A stretch of DNA of 64,000 bases from Reticulitermes speratus (Eukaryota > Arthropoda > Insecta > Blattodea > Rhinotermitidae): contig JAJKFL010000002.1 of NCBI GenBank assembly GCA_021186555.1, positions 24,530,001-24,594,000 of the forward strand, read 5' to 3'. Positions 59,456 through 64,000 of this stretch are shown here, in pieces; the stretch's first letter is position 1, and every line of letters begins with the position of its first letter. The notes under the pieces were generated by a model. The model saw only the letters and a list, made by a program, of their open reading frames with translations, was not told where the DNA came from and did no database searches. The position numbers and the translations under genes are program-made.

Positions 59456-60324
59456 AGGCTTTATTACTGGTAGAATTACAGTGATGATATTGGACGCGGA
59501 AGTGATTCTGGATCGTATTTATATTTGAATTTCATGTAATTTTTTAGTAATATTGGTACCGTCTCCCGCAGTACTGCCAACATCATGCCCTGCCCTTCCC
59601 ATGATGTTGGAGGCAGTTTGTTACCACTATCTGTGACTGTTCAATATTTTGGTCCGCTTTGCAAAAAAGTACATCTATATCGCCTAATATAGAAACAAAA
59701 ACTTACGGAGCAGAGTCCCTCATGAGAAGTAGGAGTTGCTCAGCAAGTTATTATATTCTATGGAAGCTGAAGATAAATAAAGTAAATAATAAATAACATA
59801 ACATACCTAATGACAAATATGACTAAATGTAATAATGACATAATATATGGCATGCATATCAGTGATGCATCAGCTTTAAATTGCAGGTAACATATGCGGC
59901 ATATGTCTGGATTTAAGTCAGTGTCTTGCTACTCCTCCTTTAACGTGAAAAATTGAAAATCAAGATTTTCAAAAGGAACTTACAAATGCTGACATAAAGG
60001 AACTATTGCAGACATGGTAACAACAGGCTGGTCGTGCTCAGCCACCTTGCTGCGTTCCAGCCTACTGCCAGCAAAATTACAAGATTTAAGGTTGGAATGA
60101 AAATCATATTTTCATTCAAAACAGACAATATTGATGGACGTGAGGCGGTAAATTCAAGCCATGGATCTTCTACCCGCAAAAGTTGCGCATTTGTTAGACA
60201 TTTTGCACTTCCTCTTTGAATGAGAATATTCTGGGCGTAACGTTTGCTTGGACAAAATTCCTTGCCGTCAATATATAAATTAATAAATTGAATAAACCAA
60301 TAAATAAAGAACAAATAAATGACA
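59456..60324. other. Intergenic sequence with one hairpin
   Basis: A perfect 11-bp dyad, CCAACATCATG and CATGATGTTGG, with a 12-nt C-rich loop at 59577-59610. Otherwise nothing recognised. Confidence 0.5.
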
Positions 60325-61461
60325 TAACCAAACTTAACCTAACCTAACCCAACCCAACCCAAACTAAACCCAACACAACCTAACCCAACTTAACACAACC
60401 AAACCTAACCCAACGTAAACAAACCCGACCTAACCTAACCTAACACAACCATACCTAACCTAGCCTAAAAAAAAACACGACATAACCTAACCTAACATAA
60501 ACTCACGTTACCAAACTTAACTTAACCTCACGTAAACTAACCTAACCTAACCTACCCAGCATAGACTAGCCTAAAATAACCTAGCATAGCCTAGCTTACC
60601 CAAACCTAGCCTAGACTAACCTGACCTGACCTGACGTGACAACTGATCTGACCTTACGTGACCACAACTGATCTGACCTTACGTGACCCGACCTGAACTA
60701 ACCCGACCTAACCTAACATAACCTAACGCAATCCAACCAAACCTAAACTAACCTAACCCAACCTAACACAACTCCAACTAACCCGAAACAACCCGAGCAC
60801 ACCCAACCCAGCCCCTCACCTGGCCTGACCTAAACTAACCAAGCCTAACCTAAACTTGCCTCACCTTACCTAACCTAACCTTATCTAATCTAACCTTACT
60901 TAACCTAACATATCCTAACCTAACCTAACCAAAACTAACACAACCTAACCCAACCTAACCTAAACTAACCTAACATAACCAAACTTAACCTTACATAACC
61001 TAACTTTACCTACCCTTACCTAACCTAACATATCCTAACCTAACCTAACATCCTAACATATCCTAACCTTAACTAACCTAACCAAACTTAAACTTACATA
61101 ACCTAAACTTACCTAACCTAACCTTACCCTATCTAACCGTACCTTACCTAACCTAACATATCCTAACATAAGCTAACCTAACATATCCTAATATAACCTA
61201 ACCTTAGCTAACCTTACCTAACCTAACCCAACCTAACCTTACCTAAACCAACCTAACCTAACCTACCATAACCTAGCCAAGCCAAGCCTACCATAGCCTA
61301 CCCTAGCCTAACATAGCCTAACCTAACCTAAGTTAACCTAACCTAACCTAATCCAACCCAACTTAATCCAACTCAACCTAACCTAACCTAACCTAACCTA
61401 ACCTAACCTAACCTAACCTAACCTAACCTAACCTAACCTAACCTAACCTAACCTAACCTAG
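60325..61461. repeat. Telomere-type (AACCT)n array, mostly degenerate
   Basis: About 1.1 kb of pentamers on an AACCT theme, the complement of AGGTT/TTAGG. The left 1 kb is degenerate (AACCC, AACTT, AACAC, AACAT, GACCT and AGCCT variants). The last stretch, about 61374-61460, is a pure run of about 17 AACCT units. The array stops abruptly at AACCTAGGAGATGG. TTAGG is the usual arthropod telomere repeat. Flanks on both sides are non-telomeric, so within this window it is interstitial. Confidence 0.92.
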
Positions 61462-62053
61462 GAGATGGAATTCAGGACCGTGTCTGCTGTGTCTCTGCCT
61501 TCTCAACCTTCACACCACTACCTTGTTGCTGTCCTATTTCATGTTTCACTTCATTTTTAATGTGTGTGTTGTGCAACAGAGTGAGGGATGAAGGTACCTT
61601 CATCTATAGCCTGGTGAATGTGACATGACAGTGTATGTGTCTTGGAGTATATATTTATCTGTGCAGAAATATGTCGGAGAAATAGAACTGAATAAAATAT
61701 ATTGCCCCCTCTCCAAAATCCAACCCCTGGCGTCCCCGTCGCGGAGGGGGGTAACGTCAGTAGGCGGCCAACAGAGGCTATGGTTCACCGAAGTCAAGGT
61801 GCCGAGGACTGCATGGCACTGGGGTGGAAAAACAGCAGTGCATTTACGATCCCCTCGGGAACCAGGCAGCACCCCGTTGTATTTATGCCTTCCACCCGCA
61901 AGGGGCTCTGCGGGTGGTGACTGTTATTTCCACTATTACTTGTGGGAATAAAATGGACACAGTAATTAATGGACTTGATCAAGGAGTGGCTGTGGCTGTA
62001 GACTTGATACAAGCTGTACGTTCTGAGCTGCTCTTATTCGAGCACTTTGCTTT
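61462..62053. other. Unassigned sequence, coding-like stretch
   Basis: The stretch 61700-61950 is GC-richer than its surroundings and open in three + frames and one - frame, so reading-frame evidence is weak. The region at 61970-62020 resembles the start of the following 238-bp repeat (CTTGATCAAGGAGTGGCTGT). Confidence 0.35.
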
Positions 62054-62560
62054 CGATGAACCTGATCAAGGAGCGGCTATGGCTGCAAACTTGATACTGA
62101 GGCTGCAGGCTTTGAGCCTATCGCTGTTTCTTCTGATGAGGACAGACTGACTGCAGGTGTCTTTATGACCAGACTGCAGACCAGGCGACTCTCGGGAGCG
62201 CAGCGGAAGAAGCTCATCAAAGTAAGAGAATGTGGGGGTGAGAAGTAGTGGGGTGTGAGAAGACCCCACTCTTACTCGAGTAATCCACATTCGATGAACC
62301 TAATCAAGGAGCGGCTGTGGCTGCATTTTTGATATAGAGGCTGTAGGCCTAAGCCTTTCACTCTTTCTTCTGATGAGGACAGACTGGCTGCAGGTATCTT
62401 TATGACTAGACTGCAGACCAGGCGACTCTACGGAGCGCAGCGGAGGCAGCTCATTAAAATAAGAGAAGGCGGTGGCGAGAAGTAGTGTGGATGTGAAAAG
62501 ATGCCACTCTTACTCGAGTATTCCGCCTTCGAGGAACCTGATCAAGGAACGGATGACTTT
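62054..62560. repeat. 238-bp tandem repeat, two units plus a start
   Basis: The landmark CGATGAACCTGATCAAGGAG recurs at 62054, 62292 and (diverged) 62530, exactly 238 bp apart. Units share TCTTCTGATGAGGACAGACT and ACTAGACTGCAGACCAGGCG. The third start runs straight into the 76-bp satellite. Confidence 0.9.
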
Positions 62561-64000
62561 CGGCCTGCCAACACTGTGACTGAGCCCACGCCGACTAAAG
62601 GAAGAGAGGCGAGACCAGACCAACACCCTTGCCTATCAGCACGACACCACAGTGACTGAGCCCACGACGACCAATGGAACAGAGACGAGACCAGACCAAC
62701 GCCCTTGCCTATCGGCCCAACACCACAGTGAATGAGCCCTCGCCTACCAAAGGAACAGAGGCGGATCAGACCAACTCCGTTGACTATCGGCCCACCACTG
62801 CAGCGAAGGATCCCACGCCGACCAAAGGAACAGAAGCGAGAGAAGGAGAACGCCCTTGCCTATCGTCTCAACACAACAGTGACTGAGCATTCGCCGAACA
62901 AAGGAACAGAGGAGAGACCAGACCAACGCCCTTGCCTATCGGCCCGCCACCACAGTGACTGAGACCACGTCGACAAAGGAACAGATGCGAGACCAGAAAA
63001 ACGCCCTTGCCTATCGGCTCGCCACCACAGTGAATGAGAACTCGCCGATCACAGGAACAGAGGCGAGAACGAATCAACAGCATTGCTTATCAGCCCGCCG
63101 CCACAGTGATATAGGCAACGCCAACCAAAGGAACAGAGGCGAGACAAGACCAACGCACTTGCTTTTCGGCCCCTCACCACAGTGACTGAGTACACGCCGA
63201 CCAAAGTAACAGAGGCGAGACCAAACCAACGCCATTGCTATCGACCCGCCACCACAGAATTCAGACCACGCCGACCAAGGAACAGAGGTGAGACCAGACC
63301 AACTCCCTTGCTTTTCGGCACGCCACTACATTGATTGAACCCACGCCGAACAAAGGAACAGAGGCGCGACAAGAAAAACGCCCTTGCTTATCGGCCCGCC
63401 ACCACAGTGAATGAGCACTCGCCGACCAAAGGGACAGAGGCGAGAACGAATCAACACCCTTGCCTATCAGCCTGCCACCACAGTGACAGAGCCCACGGCG
63501 ACCAAACTAACAGAGGCGAGACCAGACCAACGCAATTGCCTATGGGCCCGCTACCACAGTGACTGAGCACACGCCGACCAAAGGATAAGAGGAGAGACCA
63601 GACCAACGCCATTGCCTAAAGGCCTGCCACCACAGTGACTCAGCCCACGCCGACCAAAGGAACAGTGGCGTGACCTGCACAATGACATTGAATTTCGTCC
63701 CGCTACCACAGTGACTGAGCCAACGCCGACCAAAAGTTCAGAGGCGAGATCAGATCAACGACCTCGCCTATCGGCCAACCACCTCAGTGACTGAACCCAC
63801 GCCGAAGTGAGGATCAGAGGCGAGCCCATAAGAACGTCCTAGCCTATCGGCCCGGCATCTCAGTGTCTGAGCTCACGCCAACCAAAGGAACAGGGCGACA
63901 CCAAATCAACGCCATTACCAATCGGCCACAAACCACAGTGACCGAGCCCACGCCGAACAAGGAACAGAGGCGAAAACTGAACAACGCCTTTGACTATCGG
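62561..64000. repeat. 76-bp satellite array, about 19 units
   Basis: Unit built on ACCACAGTGACTGAGCCCAC, GCCGACCAAAGGAACAGAGG, CGAGACCAGACCAACGCCCT and TGCCTATCGGCCCGCC. Spacing is 76 bp between clean units (62646 to 62722) with indel drift elsewhere. It continues past the window end. Open frames on both strands come from the low stop content of the unit. Confidence 0.95.

Noticed and set aside
62674..63733. Protein-coding repeats in the 76-bp satellite
   Set aside because: Frames change at indels between units, both strands are open, and the unit length of 76 is not a multiple of three.

Overview
The window looks like a piece of an insect chromosome. One host gene is recognisable with confidence: the 3' two-thirds of a TMEM132-family single-pass membrane protein gene, on the + strand in eight exons between 26264 and 50757. 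A degenerate (CCTAA)n array, the complement of the arthropod telomere repeat TTAGG, and dense tRNA-derived SINEs point to a polyneopteran insect. From memory of similar repeats I would guess a cockroach or termite, but I could not test this. Codon phases match across all eight exons and together give 1016 codons before the stop. The 5' exons were not found, so the gene either starts upstream of the window or has small exons I missed.

Layout. 1-723 is a long TGG/TAG triplet tract. 724-26263 is AT-rich sequence without recognised genes, carrying SINEs (families called A, B and C here), foldback elements and relics. 26264-41852 holds the first recognised TMEM132 exon and a 15.4 kb intron with an RTE-like LINE fragment, several SINEs, three separate tandem arrays (42, 47 and 88 bp units), foldback elements and a Helitron helicase fragment. 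41853-50757 holds the other seven exons, covering ectodomain, transmembrane helix and proline-rich cytoplasmic tail. Their introns contain a SINE split by a hAT-like element, a second SINE, a decayed partial exon duplication and an inverted-repeat element with hammerhead-ribozyme-like motifs. 50758-about 53000 is the probable 3' UTR. 53290-58323 contains a mariner relic, a frameshifted I/R1-group LINE with a SINE in its tail, and another SINE. 60325-61461 is the telomere-like array. 62054-64000 has a 238-bp tandem repeat followed by a 76-bp satellite that runs off the window.

The most interesting signal is a group of inverted-repeat elements (12.7-13.4, 40.1-40.4, 41.2-41.3 and 48.8-49.5 kb). 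Their arms carry the order CUGANGA / short stem II / GAAA / minimal stem III / closing stem I, which is the hammerhead ribozyme pattern. From established knowledge, this small-stem-III form is associated with Penelope-like retroelements. The copy at 48788-48833 (minus strand) keeps all core elements and a 6-bp stem I.
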